NCBI RefSeq assembly: GCF_000426345.1 | Contig: NZ_AUFE01000043.1 | Coordinates: forward strand, 1 to 60,406 | From: Cupriavidus phytohabitans | GTDB taxonomy: Bacteria; Pseudomonadota; Gammaproteobacteria; Burkholderiales; Burkholderiaceae | Length of the DNA: 60,406 nucleotides | Direction: 5' to 3' | Part shown: piece by piece, positions 34,208-42,478 of the stretch | Position numbering within the stretch: position 1 is the stretch's first letter | Layout of the letters: every line of letters begins with the position of its first letter | Notes under the pieces: generated by a model | Database searches by the model: none | Told to the model about the DNA's origin: nothing | What the model saw: only the letters and a program-made list of their open reading frames with translations | Made by a program: the position numbers and the translations under genes

Positions 34208-35076
34208 CGTGGCTCGAGGACGAAGTCGTAGCGCGCCTCCCGGAACGGACCGTCAAGGCCGAAGCGCCGCGCCAGCGGATGATCGGCGGCGCGTTCCTCG
34301 TATGCGACCCGCAGCGAAGGCTTGACGCCGAACACGGCATCCGAATCGAGATAGGGATCGCCCTGGTTGAACAGGTGCGTCACCAGCTTGCGATGGCCCG
34401 GCGCGTCGATCATGAAGTGCAGGTGCGCCGGCCGCCACGGATGGCGGTTGGTGGCAGCGAGCATGCGGCCGACCGGGCCGTCGGTGGGAATCGGGTAACT
34501 GACCGGCACGATGGTGCGTATCGCGTAGTAGCCGTCGGCATCAGTGTGATAGCGGCCGCGCAGGTTGCCGACAGGCTGCGCCGTGTCCTGGCCCGAGTAC
34601 ATGCCGTTGTCCGCGGTCTGCCAGATATCAAGCACGGCGCCGCGCAGTGGCGCGCCGTTGGTGTCGCGCACATAGCCGTGCACCACCGCAGGCGTGCCGG
34701 GTGTAACGGCCATGTTTTCGCCGCAGCTACGCTCAGGCATGCCGGCGATATAGAACGGCCCGAACACGGTGGTATCGGTGGCGCCGACGGACTGCCGGTG
34801 GTTGATGGCGTCGACCAGCATGGAAATGCCCAGCGTATCGGACAGCAGGATGAATTCCTGCCGCACCAGGCCATCGCACAGCTTGCCGGTATCGGTCAGG
34901 AATCGGATTGCGGCAAACCATTCCTTCTCGGTCGGTTCCACTTCGCGGACGTAGGCGTGCAGGTGCCGCACGAGCGCCTGCATCAGCGCTTTCAGGCGCG
35001 CGTCGGGTGTGTCGGCAAAGCGCGCCACTACCTGATCGGTAAGCGCCGCCTCGACAGCCGTGTGGGGCGTGTTCAT
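34204..35076 (-). CDS. Intradiol ring-cleavage dioxygenase (hydroxyquinol 1,2-dioxygenase type)
   Basis: A 290-aa non-heme Fe(III) enzyme. All four metal ligands are visible: Tyr160 (NGMYSG), Tyr194 (VSYPIP), His218 and His220 (PAHLHF). The helical N-terminal dimerisation domain spans about 1-105. Family resemblance favours hydroxyquinol 1,2-dioxygenase, which gives maleylacetate, over catechol dioxygenase. It is a diverged paralogue of the tcpC product encoded at 51159. It lies between the maleylacetate reductase ghost and the YciI gene. Start ATG 35076 has GGGAGA upstream. Confidence 0.82.
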   Translation of the reverse strand: MNTPHTAVEAALTDQVVARFADTPDARLKALMQALVRHLHAYVREVEPTEKEWFAAIRFLTDTGKLCDGLVRQEFILLSDTLGISMLVDAINHRQSVGATDTTVFGPFYIAGMPERSCGENMAVTPGTPAVVHGYVRDTNGAPLRGAVLDIWQTADNGMYSGQDTAQPVGNLRGRYHTDADGYYAIRTIVPVSYPIPTDGPVGRMLAATNRHPWRPAHLHFMIDAPGHRKLVTHLFNQGDPYLDSDAVFGVKPSLRVAYEERAADHPLARRFGLDGPFREARYDFVLEPR

Positions 35077-35168
35077 CGTTGTCTCCCGGTGATTGGCGGG
35101 TTGCGGACCACCTTGCGGCTTATCCGGGCAAAACCGGTGGTTTTCCGGACGCCTTGGCCGAGCCACCG

Positions 35169-35461
35169 TCAGGCCGGCATCCCGCCGCGCCAGGCACGGC
35201 CCAGCAGCGCAAGGATGGGCGCGCGCTCGACCGGCGCCGGATTGTCGATTCCTCCGCCATCAGGCTGATGATCAGGTTCGCATCCTGGGCATACAGCGCT
35301 TCCACGGCATGCGCCATCGCGTTCATGCCGGACGCGGCGGAAACATCGGCGGGCAGCGGCAACGTGACGAGGCGGACCACCTCATCGGGCAGTTGCGCCA
35401 GCGCGCCCTGCCCGAACACGACGCGCGACGGCGCGGACTGGTAGACAAAGGATTCCATCAT
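35169..35461 (-). pseudogene. Maleylacetate reductase ghost (both ends kept, middle deleted)
   Basis: A normal gene is about 1,060 bp; here 293 bp remain. Residues 1-30 read MMESFVYQSAPSRVVFGQGA and on, the true N-terminus. They join in frame to a middle piece, LPLPADVSAASGMNAMAHAVEALYAQDANLIISLMAEE (named by SGMNAMAHAVEALYAQ), the metal/NAD region near residue 165-205. A second join shifts frame to NPAPVERAPILALLGRAWRG and a stop, the usual C-terminus. So two internal deletions removed most of the enzyme that converts maleylacetate to 3-oxoadipate. A GGGAGGCGATG-type site still precedes it. Confidence 0.85.
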
Positions 35462-35475
35462 CGCCTCCCAGCCTC

Positions 35476-36939
35476 TCAGCGCTTGAAGTGGGGCGGCACC
35501 ACGGCGTCCACATTGACCCAGACCGAGCGCGCTTCGGTGTAGTCGTGCATGGCCTCGAAGCCCATCTCGCGGCCGTAGCCCGACTGGCCCACGCCGCCAA
35601 AGGGGCTGCCCGGGTTGACGCGCTTGTAGCAGTTGATCCAGCACATGCCAGCCTGGATGGCGCCTGCCACCTTGTGGGCACGGGCAAGGTCGCGTGTCCA
35701 CAGGCCGCTGCCGAGACCGTATTCCGTGGCATTTGCAATGGCCAGTGCCTCGTCGTCGCTGCCGAAACGCAGCACGGTGACAAATGGGCCGAACACCTCT
35801 TCCTGCGCCACGCGATCGTGCGGCCTGGCCTCGACAATGGTCGGTTCGACGTAGTAGCCGCCCGACAGCCCGGCACTTGCCGGCACCTTGCCGCCGGTCA
35901 GCACACGCGCACCCTGTTCGCGCGCGATGTCCACATAGGCCAATACGCGGTCGCGGTGTTGTGCAGAGGTGAGCGGCCCCATCTCGGTTTCCGGATCGAG
36001 CGGATTGCCCAGACGGATCGAGCCGGCCAGGGTGCCGAAGCGTTCGAGGAATTCGTCCGCGATACGCTCATGCAGCATCAGGCGCGAACCTGCAATGCAG
36101 GCCTGCCCCTGGTTGTGGAAGATGGCCCAGGCGGCGCCATTGACAGCGGCATCGAGGTTCGCGTCCTCGAACACGATGTTGGCACCCTTGCCGCCCAGTT
36201 CGAGTTGCACGCGCTTGAGATTGCCCTTGGACGCTTCGACAATGCGGCGGCCCGTGGCCGTGGAACCGGTGAACGCGATCTTGCCCACGCCCGGGTGCTC
36301 GGCCAGGCGTTGCCCGGCTGTGTGGCCGTAGCCCGGCACCACATTGACCACACCTTCCGGAAAGCCGACTTCGGCCATCAGCTCGGCAATGCGCAGCGAG
36401 GACAGCGGCGTGAGTTCCGAGGGCTTGATCACCACGGTATTGCCCGCAGCGAGCGCCGGGCCCATCTTCCAGCTGGTGAACATCAGCGGAAAATTCCACG
36501 GCACGATCTGGCCGACCACGCCGATGGGCGCGCGCTGCACGTAGTTGAGGAAGCCGGTCTCCACCGGAATCACCGAGCCCTGCAGCTTGTCGGCCATGCC
36601 GCCGAAATAGCGGAAGCACGCCGCGGTGCGCGGCACGTCCAGCGCGCGCGAATCGCGGATCGGGTGGCCCGTGTCCAGCGATTCAAGCTGCGCCAACGCT
36701 TCGGCGTTGGCTTCGATCTTGTCGGCGAGCTTGAGCAGCAGGCGTCCGCGCTCGGCCGCCGCCGTGCGCGACCAGGCCGGGAAGGCGCGGGTGGCGGCTT
36801 CCACCGCGACGTCCACGTCCGCGGCTTCCGCTGCGGCGATGGCTGTGATCACGCTGCCGTCGTGCGGGTTCAGCACGTCGATGGTCCCGCCGCCCAGGGC
36901 ATCGACAAAGCGACCGTTGATAAATAGCTTGTTCTGCAT
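35476..36939 (-). CDS. Aldehyde dehydrogenase, probably 4-hydroxymuconic semialdehyde dehydrogenase
   Basis: A 487-aa NAD(P)-dependent aldehyde dehydrogenase. The catalytic Cys lies in NQGQACIAGSR and the general base Glu in LELGGKGANIV; GSTATGRRI is the cofactor loop. Directly downstream of the two-subunit hydroquinone dioxygenase, it matches the position and type of PnpE/HapE, which oxidise 4-hydroxymuconic semialdehyde to maleylacetate. The start is ATG 36939 (MQNKLFINGRFV); the longer upstream frame belongs to no homologue. The substrate is inferred from context. Confidence 0.82.
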   Translation of the reverse strand: MQNKLFINGRFVDALGGGTIDVLNPHDGSVITAIAAAEAADVDVAVEAATRAFPAWSRTAAAERGRLLLKLADKIEANAEALAQLESLDTGHPIRDSRALDVPRTAACFRYFGGMADKLQGSVIPVETGFLNYVQRAPIGVVGQIVPWNFPLMFTSWKMGPALAAGNTVVIKPSELTPLSSLRIAELMAEVGFPEGVVNVVPGYGHTAGQRLAEHPGVGKIAFTGSTATGRRIVEASKGNLKRVQLELGGKGANIVFEDANLDAAVNGAAWAIFHNQGQACIAGSRLMLHERIADEFLERFGTLAGSIRLGNPLDPETEMGPLTSAQHRDRVLAYVDIAREQGARVLTGGKVPASAGLSGGYYVEPTIVEARPHDRVAQEEVFGPFVTVLRFGSDDEALAIANATEYGLGSGLWTRDLARAHKVAGAIQAGMCWINCYKRVNPGSPFGGVGQSGYGREMGFEAMHDYTEARSVWVNVDAVVPPHFKR

Positions 36940-36989
36940 GATGTGTCGTGTTCTTGAAGTCGTTCGGGATGAGCGTCGGAACCCGACCG

Positions 36990-38021
36990 TTAGAATTCGA
37001 CGGGATAGGGCTTCAGCTCGCCGCTTTCGTAGCGCTTGGGCAGGTTCGGCGTGGCGTTCTCCCACACCAGCAGCATCGAGCGCTTGGTCGAGTAGCCCTG
37101 GTGGCGGATATCGGCGGGCATGGCGCAGATGTCGCCGGCGCGGGCGGTGATGCGGGCCCGCGGGGCGCCGGTGTTCTTGTCGCCGATGTCCCAGATGATC
37201 TCGTCGGACAGTTGCAGGAACCACTCGACACGGTCGTTGCCGTGGAAAACCGGCAGGATGAATTCCTCGGTGGTGGGGCAGAACAGGCTCTGCCCGCACA
37301 CGGAGGTCACCGATGGGTTCCAGGTCACGTCGGAACGCGACAGGTACTTGAACAGGTTAAAGGCATGGAGCTGTCCTTCGAAGCCCGGCTCCACATGTAC
37401 CTCCGGCTCGTCCTGCGGCACGTCCAGGAACGCGCGGTTGACCGGCAGGTCGTCGCGCAGCGGGGAATCGTCCGGCAGGCCCGGCATGCGGCGCGTGGCG
37501 ATGCGCGTGCGCTCGATGGCGGCGCCATTCTCGCCGTGCTTCGAGCCGAAGGCCGTGCCGGTTTCCTCGGGCGCGGCAAACGGATCGAAGCCTTCGTTGG
37601 TCCAGTCATGCAGAATGGCCTTGAAGGTGGCCATGATCAGCGGCGTGTCGAAGGTCTCGGTATAGTCCACGCCGGCCTCCTTCATCACGCCGTTAAAGGC
37701 ACCCGCGTAGACATCCACCTTGCCATAGTGGTTGCGCGTGCCGAAGACATGGTCGAAATTGACCCAGCCGTAGAAGAAGCCCCAGGCGACATCGCGCATC
37801 AGCGCACGCAGGAAAGCATCGGCGGGAATTGCATGAGTGCGGGTCTGGCCGCGGGACGGCCACTGGATGGTGGCAAAGTAGGCATCGCGCGAGAAGCGGA
37901 AGGCGCCGAGCGTGAAGCTGCGGTAGCCGGTAACGGCGTCTGGCGCGCTTGCCTGCACCTTGTCGGCGGCAAAGCCTTGGGCAAGGGTTTCGGGCTTATC
38001 AGCGAGGTCGAGCATGGCCAT
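36990..38021 (-). CDS. Hydroquinone 1,2-dioxygenase, large subunit (PnpD/HapD-like)
   Basis: A 343-aa cupin-type Fe(II) subunit. Together with the small subunit it cleaves hydroquinone to 4-hydroxymuconic semialdehyde. The iron site is visible as His260-x-Asn262-x3-Glu266 (FHGNDRVE) plus His307 (DIRHQG); this spacing, including the 47-residue step to the last His, agrees with the iron site described for PnpCD. AGGAG precedes ATG 38021. The usual 38-kDa size fits. It lies 69 bp after the small subunit gene. Confidence 0.85.
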   Translation of the reverse strand: MAMLDLADKPETLAQGFAADKVQASAPDAVTGYRSFTLGAFRFSRDAYFATIQWPSRGQTRTHAIPADAFLRALMRDVAWGFFYGWVNFDHVFGTRNHYGKVDVYAGAFNGVMKEAGVDYTETFDTPLIMATFKAILHDWTNEGFDPFAAPEETGTAFGSKHGENGAAIERTRIATRRMPGLPDDSPLRDDLPVNRAFLDVPQDEPEVHVEPGFEGQLHAFNLFKYLSRSDVTWNPSVTSVCGQSLFCPTTEEFILPVFHGNDRVEWFLQLSDEIIWDIGDKNTGAPRARITARAGDICAMPADIRHQGYSTKRSMLLVWENATPNLPKRYESGELKPYPVEF

Positions 38022-38090
38022 GGTGGAGCTCCTGGAAAAACCGTGGATCGGATGCGGGTTCGGGGGCGTCAGTGGAAGGCGCAAAGCAGA

Positions 38091-38588
38091 TCAGTGCAGG
38101 CAGATCTCGGCCCACTTCTCCACCGAGAGCGCACCGAGCTTGCTCTGCAGCAGCAGCGTGCACGCCTGGTCCGCGCTGAAGCGGTAGGCGCATCCGGCCG
38201 GCAGCAGGCTCTGATGGCCCTGGCGCAGCACCACATGGCCCATCTTGCGGCCGGCGGGCTCCACCAGCACGGCGCCGTCAGCTTGCGCAGGGGCCTGGTC
38301 CAGCGCGATGAAGTCGATGCGCACTTCGCCGTCCATGGCAATCGCGAACTCGTCATGTGCGCAGGCAAACCATGGCGACTGTCCGTCGGCGCGCGCGGTT
38401 TCAACCACGTATTGCAGGTTCTTGCCGACCACGACCCTTTCGTACGGCACCGACTTCGCCGCGACTTCAAAGACGTTGGAAAACACATAGTGGCGGGCAT
38501 CGCCCTGCGTGACTTCGATGCCGCCCTTCTGGTAGTTGCCGAGCGAGCCGAATACGGTCTTGTACGCGGTCTTGGATACGGTGTTCAT
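38091..38588 (-). CDS. Hydroquinone 1,2-dioxygenase, small subunit (PnpC/HapC-like)
   Basis: A 165-aa cupin-like subunit without its own metal triad, the expected size of the 17-18 kDa alpha subunit of hydroquinone dioxygenase. It starts MNTVSKTAYKTVFGSLGNY and contains VFSNVFEVAAKSVPYERV and PWFACAHDEFAIAMDGEV. It is first of the catabolic genes in the operon, 126 bp downstream of a LysR gene on the same strand. Identification rests on size, cupin pattern and pairing with the large subunit. Confidence 0.8.
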   Translation of the reverse strand: MNTVSKTAYKTVFGSLGNYQKGGIEVTQGDARHYVFSNVFEVAAKSVPYERVVVGKNLQYVVETARADGQSPWFACAHDEFAIAMDGEVRIDFIALDQAPAQADGAVLVEPAGRKMGHVVLRQGHQSLLPAGCAYRFSADQACTLLLQSKLGALSVEKWAEICLH

Positions 38589-38714
38589 CGCGACTGTCTC
38601 CTGATGTTGTCAGTGGATCGTGGAGACACGATAGTGGCTATCGCATTGCAACAACAATCGTGAAATCGGCGAATGCGGCCTTCGCAAAAACGGAGGAATT
38701 GCCGCGCAAGCGCG

Positions 38715-39644
38715 TCAGCTCACCCACCCGCGCGCGAGCAACGGCACATCCCACTCCGGCTCTCCGGCAAGGCGCTCAGCAAGGAAGTCCACGAGCATTT
38801 TGACCTTGATGGCCTGGCGCTGTGTGGTCGGATAGACGGCGGCGAAGGAGAACGGTGCCAGCTTGTAATCCGTCAGCACTGGTAGCAGCCGCCCGCTCCG
38901 CAGAGCTTCGCTGGCAACCAACGTGGGCAGGCAGACAATGCAGGCGCCGGACTCGGCGTAGTCGCGCAGCAGGTGCACGGAATTGGAGCGAACCTGTCCT
39001 GGCAGTTCGAGCGACACCGATTCGTCGCCACGCGTAAACGCCCAGCGGTTGCGTGACGGATATCCGGCGTAGAGCGCCGTCGTATGGTCAAGCAGGTCTG
39101 TGGGCACGACCGGCACGCCGTGCCGCTCGAGGTATTCCGGCGTGGCGCAGAACAGCCGCCGCACGGGGAACAGGCGCCGCTCAATCAGCAGGCTTGATAT
39201 CGGCGGGAAGATCTGGAAGGCTACATCGAAACCTTCCTCGATCGGATCAACTACGCGGTCGCTAACGATAATGTCGAGCTGAATACCGCCGTAGCGCTGC
39301 ATGAAGCCATTGAGGAGCTCGCCAAAATGCCCGATCGCGTAGCCGGGCAGCATGTGGATGCGCAGCCGGCCAGTGGGCGTCCCCTTAAGGTCGCGCATCT
39401 GGTCAGTGAGGCTGTTCAGTTGCGCCACCGCTTCGGCGCATTCCTTGTAGTACGCCTCACCAAGCTCGGACAGGCGCACATGGCGGGTGTTGCGGTGGAA
39501 GAGCGGTGCGCCGACGAACTTCTCCAGCTGCTGCACGCGGCTGGTGACAATGGACCCGGCGACTCCCAACTGGCGCGCAGCTTCGGCGAAGCTGCAGGTT
39601 TCCGCCACGCGCACGAAGGCCTCGATGGCAATAAAGTGGTTCAT
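38715..39644 (-). CDS. LysR-family regulator of the hydroquinone locus (A)
   Basis: A 309-aa LysR protein. The HTH is near residues 5-65 (AFVRVAETCSFAEAARQLG, VAGSIVTSRVQQLEK). The effector domain follows from about 90. It is of the CrgA-like subgroup by its DPIEEGFDVAFQ and SSLLIERRL motifs. It runs in the same direction as the dioxygenase genes and is immediately upstream, unlike the usual divergent LysR layout. Probably regulates the operon. Confidence 0.8.
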   Translation of the reverse strand: MNHFIAIEAFVRVAETCSFAEAARQLGVAGSIVTSRVQQLEKFVGAPLFHRNTRHVRLSELGEAYYKECAEAVAQLNSLTDQMRDLKGTPTGRLRIHMLPGYAIGHFGELLNGFMQRYGGIQLDIIVSDRVVDPIEEGFDVAFQIFPPISSLLIERRLFPVRRLFCATPEYLERHGVPVVPTDLLDHTTALYAGYPSRNRWAFTRGDESVSLELPGQVRSNSVHLLRDYAESGACIVCLPTLVASEALRSGRLLPVLTDYKLAPFSFAAVYPTTQRQAIKVKMLVDFLAERLAGEPEWDVPLLARGWVS

Positions 39645-39705
39645 ATTGTCTCCGACGGCGGCGGGTCTGCACGCCCGCTTTTACTCGATTTTCCAGAATA
39701 ATATG

Positions 39706-39717
39706 GCTCGACCGAGC
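39706..39717 (+). promoter_or_regulatory. Short palindrome between the two LysR genes
   Basis: GCTCG-AC-CGAGC is a perfect inverted repeat in the AT-richer 134-bp gap upstream of LysR A. A near-palindrome AATCTGATCGGATT follows at about 39742-39755. Either could be a LysR or RNA-polymerase control site; no stronger claim is possible. Confidence 0.3.
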
Positions 39718-39778
39718 GGCCGATTATTTGAAATTCGGAGCAATCTGATCGGATTAGCCGATATTGGCGGAGGCGGTG

Positions 39779-40681
39779 TTAGAGCGCTTTGGCAAAGGCC
39801 TGGGCAGCCTTCGCCAGCAAATCCGCAAGGCGTCGAGTGGCAGGACCAGTCACTACCGGTTGACTGTGGACGAGATAGAGCACCACGTGCCGGATGCGGC
39901 CTTCACGCAGCGGCAGTGGCTGCACCGCGCCCTGCTCCAGCGGCCCGGTCACCAGGTGCGCTGGCAGCCAGGCAAAGCCTAGCCCGCCAGCCACCAGCAT
40001 GCGCATGGATTCCATATTGCTCACCGTCCAGCGCAGCGTGGCGCCGAGCCAGCCATCATCGCGCGGATTGGCGTGACCGGAGTCGCGCAGCACCACCTGC
40101 ATCTCGTGGCTCAGGTCTTCGGCGGTTAACTCGCGGCCAAGCCGGTGTAGCCGGTGGTCGCGATGGGCAACGGCGATGAACGGGATGTCCACCAGCCGCT
40201 CGCCGAAATGTCCAGTCGGGACCCGCGTGCCAACGGCCAGATCGACCTGCCGCTCCAGCAGTGCCTGGTCAGCGCCGGAGAGCACCACTTCTGTCAGGTG
40301 TACGCGCGTCTGCGGCGCAAATCCCGCGAACTCCTTCAGTGCCGATAGCAGCAGCGTTGGAGGCAGTGCGGCGTCCACCGCCAGCCTGACTTCTGCCTCC
40401 CAGCCTTGCTGCAGGTTGTCGGCCAGCTGTTCCAGACGGCAGGCACCATCCAGCAATTCGTTGGCGCGCGCAAGCAGTGCCGCCCCGTTTTCAGTCAGCT
40501 TGGCCTTGCGGCCTTCGATAGAGAATAACTCCACGCCGAGCTGCTCTTGCAGCCGGGCCACCATATAGCTCACTGAAGACTGGCTTCTGTGCAGCACCTC
40601 TGCCGCTTGCGCATAGCCGCCATGCTCGACAATAGCCTGCACCACGCGCCATTGCTCAAGGGTGGTTCGCGGCATGTTCAT
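39779..40681 (-). CDS. LysR-family transcriptional regulator (B)
   Basis: A 300-aa LysR protein. The HTH is at about 8-65 (VQAIVEHGGYAQAAEVLHR, SQSSVSYMVARLQEQLG), with an inducer domain having SNMESMRMLVAGGLGFAWLP near 225, a common pocket motif. It belongs to a different LysR subgroup from regulator A. Last recognisable gene of the minus-strand block before the integrase module. It could regulate this block or a lost neighbour. Confidence 0.82.
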   Translation of the reverse strand: MNMPRTTLEQWRVVQAIVEHGGYAQAAEVLHRSQSSVSYMVARLQEQLGVELFSIEGRKAKLTENGAALLARANELLDGACRLEQLADNLQQGWEAEVRLAVDAALPPTLLLSALKEFAGFAPQTRVHLTEVVLSGADQALLERQVDLAVGTRVPTGHFGERLVDIPFIAVAHRDHRLHRLGRELTAEDLSHEMQVVLRDSGHANPRDDGWLGATLRWTVSNMESMRMLVAGGLGFAWLPAHLVTGPLEQGAVQPLPLREGRIRHVVLYLVHSQPVVTGPATRRLADLLAKAAQAFAKAL

Positions 40682-40884
40682 GACAGTAGGGCTCCTGCAT
40701 TGGTCTGCATGATCGCGTCAGCCCCGTTTCCCGCCAAAGTTGTTGTTGCACCGTTCACGTGCAACATCCCGACTCTTAAACCTTCAGGAGCATAAGCACC
40801 ACCGAGGAACTGTGGAATCACGTGTTCGAGGGCTAGCCCAGACAAATACTTCGTCTGCCGACAATAGAGGCCACACTTCATCAT
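40678..40884 (-). pseudogene. Possible HNH-endonuclease N-terminal remnant
   Basis: A short frame begins MMKCGLYCRQ and reads LALEHVIPQFLGGAYAPEG, which resembles the Cys-x2-Cys and EHVIPxxLGG opening of HNH-type nucleases. The second zinc pair and the rest are missing, and it runs into the start of LysR B. It sits next to the integrase module, as mobile-element debris often does. Uncertain. Confidence 0.3.
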
Positions 40885-40910
40885 ACTGCGGTCCTGTTGG
40901 TAACCGGCAG

Positions 40911-41177
40911 CTATCCGACCCGGAAAAACTCCACGCTTTGCCCCGCATTGACCGCCCGCCGCAGCCAGTCCGGCATATCCCCGGTCCCGTCCCAACTGTG
41001 GCCCGCGGCATCGCGGTAGCAGACCACCGGCGGTGGCGCGGGTGGGGGTGGGGGTGGAGGCGGCGGAGGCGGATCAAAGCACCCTGCCTCCCGCAGTTCC
41101 TCCATGGTCAGGTCGTAGTCGGCCATCTGGTCCCGGATCCAGCGGATCGCCGCCGCCCGCTCAGTTCTTACTGTCAT
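40911..41177 (-). CDS. H-NS-like DNA-binding protein with polyproline linker
   Basis: An 88-aa protein. Residues 8-30 (AAAIRWIRDQMADYDLTMEEL) match the end of the H-NS oligomerisation helix; an 11-proline run with a following PAPPP forms the linker (35-50). The C-terminal domain (53-88: YRDAAGHSWDGTGDMPDWL) is the H-NS DNA-binding fold. The N-terminal helix is much shorter than in usual H-NS, so oligomerisation may need a partner. Its ATG overlaps the end of the KfrA-like gene by 17 bp, so the two are co-expressed. Confidence 0.7.
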   Translation of the reverse strand: MTVRTERAAAIRWIRDQMADYDLTMEELREAGCFDPPPPPPPPPPPAPPPVVCYRDAAGHSWDGTGDMPDWLRRAVNAGQSVEFFRVG

Positions 41178-42339
41178 CGTTTTGGTTGTCGTTGCCGTCG
41201 CTGCCATCTTCCGGGTTCGAGGCGGTAGGCGCCCCGTGCTCGTCGGCCGGCGTTTCATTGGGTGCTTCGCTATCGGTCGGTGCCGGGCCGGCGGATTTGC
41301 GCCGCCGTTCCCGCTCGCGCGGCAGGCGCAATTCTGCCAGCAGCTGGCGCGCGAGCGCCGCCTCGGCTTCGGCGCGCTCGGCCCGGCGCTGCGCCGCGGT
41401 GAGGTCCGCCTGCACCGTGGCCAGATCGTTGGCCGATTTGCGCTCGGCGGCGTCGGCGGCCGCGAGCCGCGTGGTGAGTTGCTCGGTGAGCGCCGTGACC
41501 TGGGTCTCGAGCCGGGCCCGGGCCTCGGCCTGCGCCACCGCCGCGTCGCGGGCTTCGCCGCGTGCCGCCGCCAGTTCCGTGCGCAGCTCCTCGGTGGCAC
41601 GCTCGCTCTTCTGGCGCACGGTGCGCTCCTGATCCAGCTCTCGCAGTGCCCTCCGCTCGCTGGCCTCGGCCCGCTCCTGGGCAATGGCCACCTGCTCGCG
41701 GGCCCGCTCGAGCTCGGTCGAGAATTGGGTCCGCAGCTCTGCCAGCTGCCGGCCCGCCGCCTCCAGCTCTGCCCTGCCCGCTTCCAGCCGGGCCTGGGTG
41801 GCGGCGTGTGCCTGCCGCTCCGCCGCCAGCGCGGCCTGACTTTCCTCGATGGCCTGTCGCGCGGCATCCAGCTGCGCGACCAGCGTCGCGGCTTCCTCGC
41901 GTGCGAGCGCGGTCTCGGCCCGCGCCGCATCACGCTCGGCTTCGGCCGCGCTGGACGCCGCACGAGCCTCGGCGCGCAGCGTGGCGAGTTCGGCGGTGGC
42001 GGCCTCGTTGGCCGCCTGCCAGATGGTCTGCACCGCGCCGGCCGCAATGTCCTTCAACGCCTGCGGCAGGTCCGGATGGTCGATGGTGACGCGGGTGCGC
42101 CCGCGCAGTTCCTGCCAGAACGCCTGCAGCACCTCGGCGGGCGTGCCCATACTGCCCTTGCGCACCAGCTGATAGAGCTTGTTGGCGGTGGGCGTGATGC
42201 CGTAACGGAAGAACAGCAGGCCGCAGACCTCGCGGTACAGCGCGCGGGTCTCGGGGAAACGGCCGCGCAGCTCGGCAATATCGTCGGCCATGGCGGCCTG
42301 CAGCGCAGCGTCGGTCAACTCCAGATCGGCAGTGGCCAT
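41161..42339 (-). CDS. KfrA-like DNA-binding coiled-coil protein
   Basis: A 392-aa protein. Residues about 10-105 match the KfrA N-terminal DNA-binding domain (ADDIAELRGRFPETRALYREV, RYGITPTANKLYQLVRKGS). About 110-345 is an uninterrupted alanine/glutamate/arginine coiled coil; the C-terminus is acidic and disordered (ending in N/D repeats). Plasmid KfrA proteins autorepress and take part in segregation or nucleoid-like structure. Here it is divergent from a tyrosine recombinase with two palindromes between them. Confidence 0.82.
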   Translation of the reverse strand: MATADLELTDAALQAAMADDIAELRGRFPETRALYREVCGLLFFRYGITPTANKLYQLVRKGSMGTPAEVLQAFWQELRGRTRVTIDHPDLPQALKDIAAGAVQTIWQAANEAATAELATLRAEARAASSAAEAERDAARAETALAREEAATLVAQLDAARQAIEESQAALAAERQAHAATQARLEAGRAELEAAGRQLAELRTQFSTELERAREQVAIAQERAEASERRALRELDQERTVRQKSERATEELRTELAAARGEARDAAVAQAEARARLETQVTALTEQLTTRLAAADAAERKSANDLATVQADLTAAQRRAERAEAEAALARQLLAELRLPRERERRRKSAGPAPTDSEAPNETPADEHGAPTASNPEDGSDGNDNQNDDSKN

Positions 42340-42387
42340 CGGATAAAAAAGTGAATTTTGACGGAAAATATTACTACGTAATTCGTC

Positions 42388-42438
42388 ATCTATCCAACAT
42401 AGCGGGATAGATTTTAGACATAATTACGCTTATGTCTA
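42388..42438 (+). promoter_or_regulatory. Two palindromes in the KfrA-integrase promoter
   Basis: ATCTATCC-N9-GGATAGAT (42388-42412) and TAGACATAA-N6-TTATGTCTA (42415-42438) are both perfect inverted repeats, 3 bp apart, in a 139-bp AT-rich divergent promoter. KfrA proteins bind tandem inverted repeats in their own promoter, so these are likely KfrA operators that also control the recombinase. A recombinase core site is the alternative. Confidence 0.65.
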
Positions 42439-42478
42439 TAATATCGACCTAGACTAACCTCAGCCACTGCTCCCGAAC

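Noticed and set aside
35488..38663. Very long plus-strand frames opposite the aldehyde dehydrogenase and hydroquinone dioxygenase
   Set aside because: They mirror the codon bias of the minus-strand genes; no recognisable protein.
41039..41069. Short GGTGGC/GGCGGA tandem-like run as a repeat array
   Set aside because: It is the coding sequence of the polyproline linker in the H-NS-like protein.
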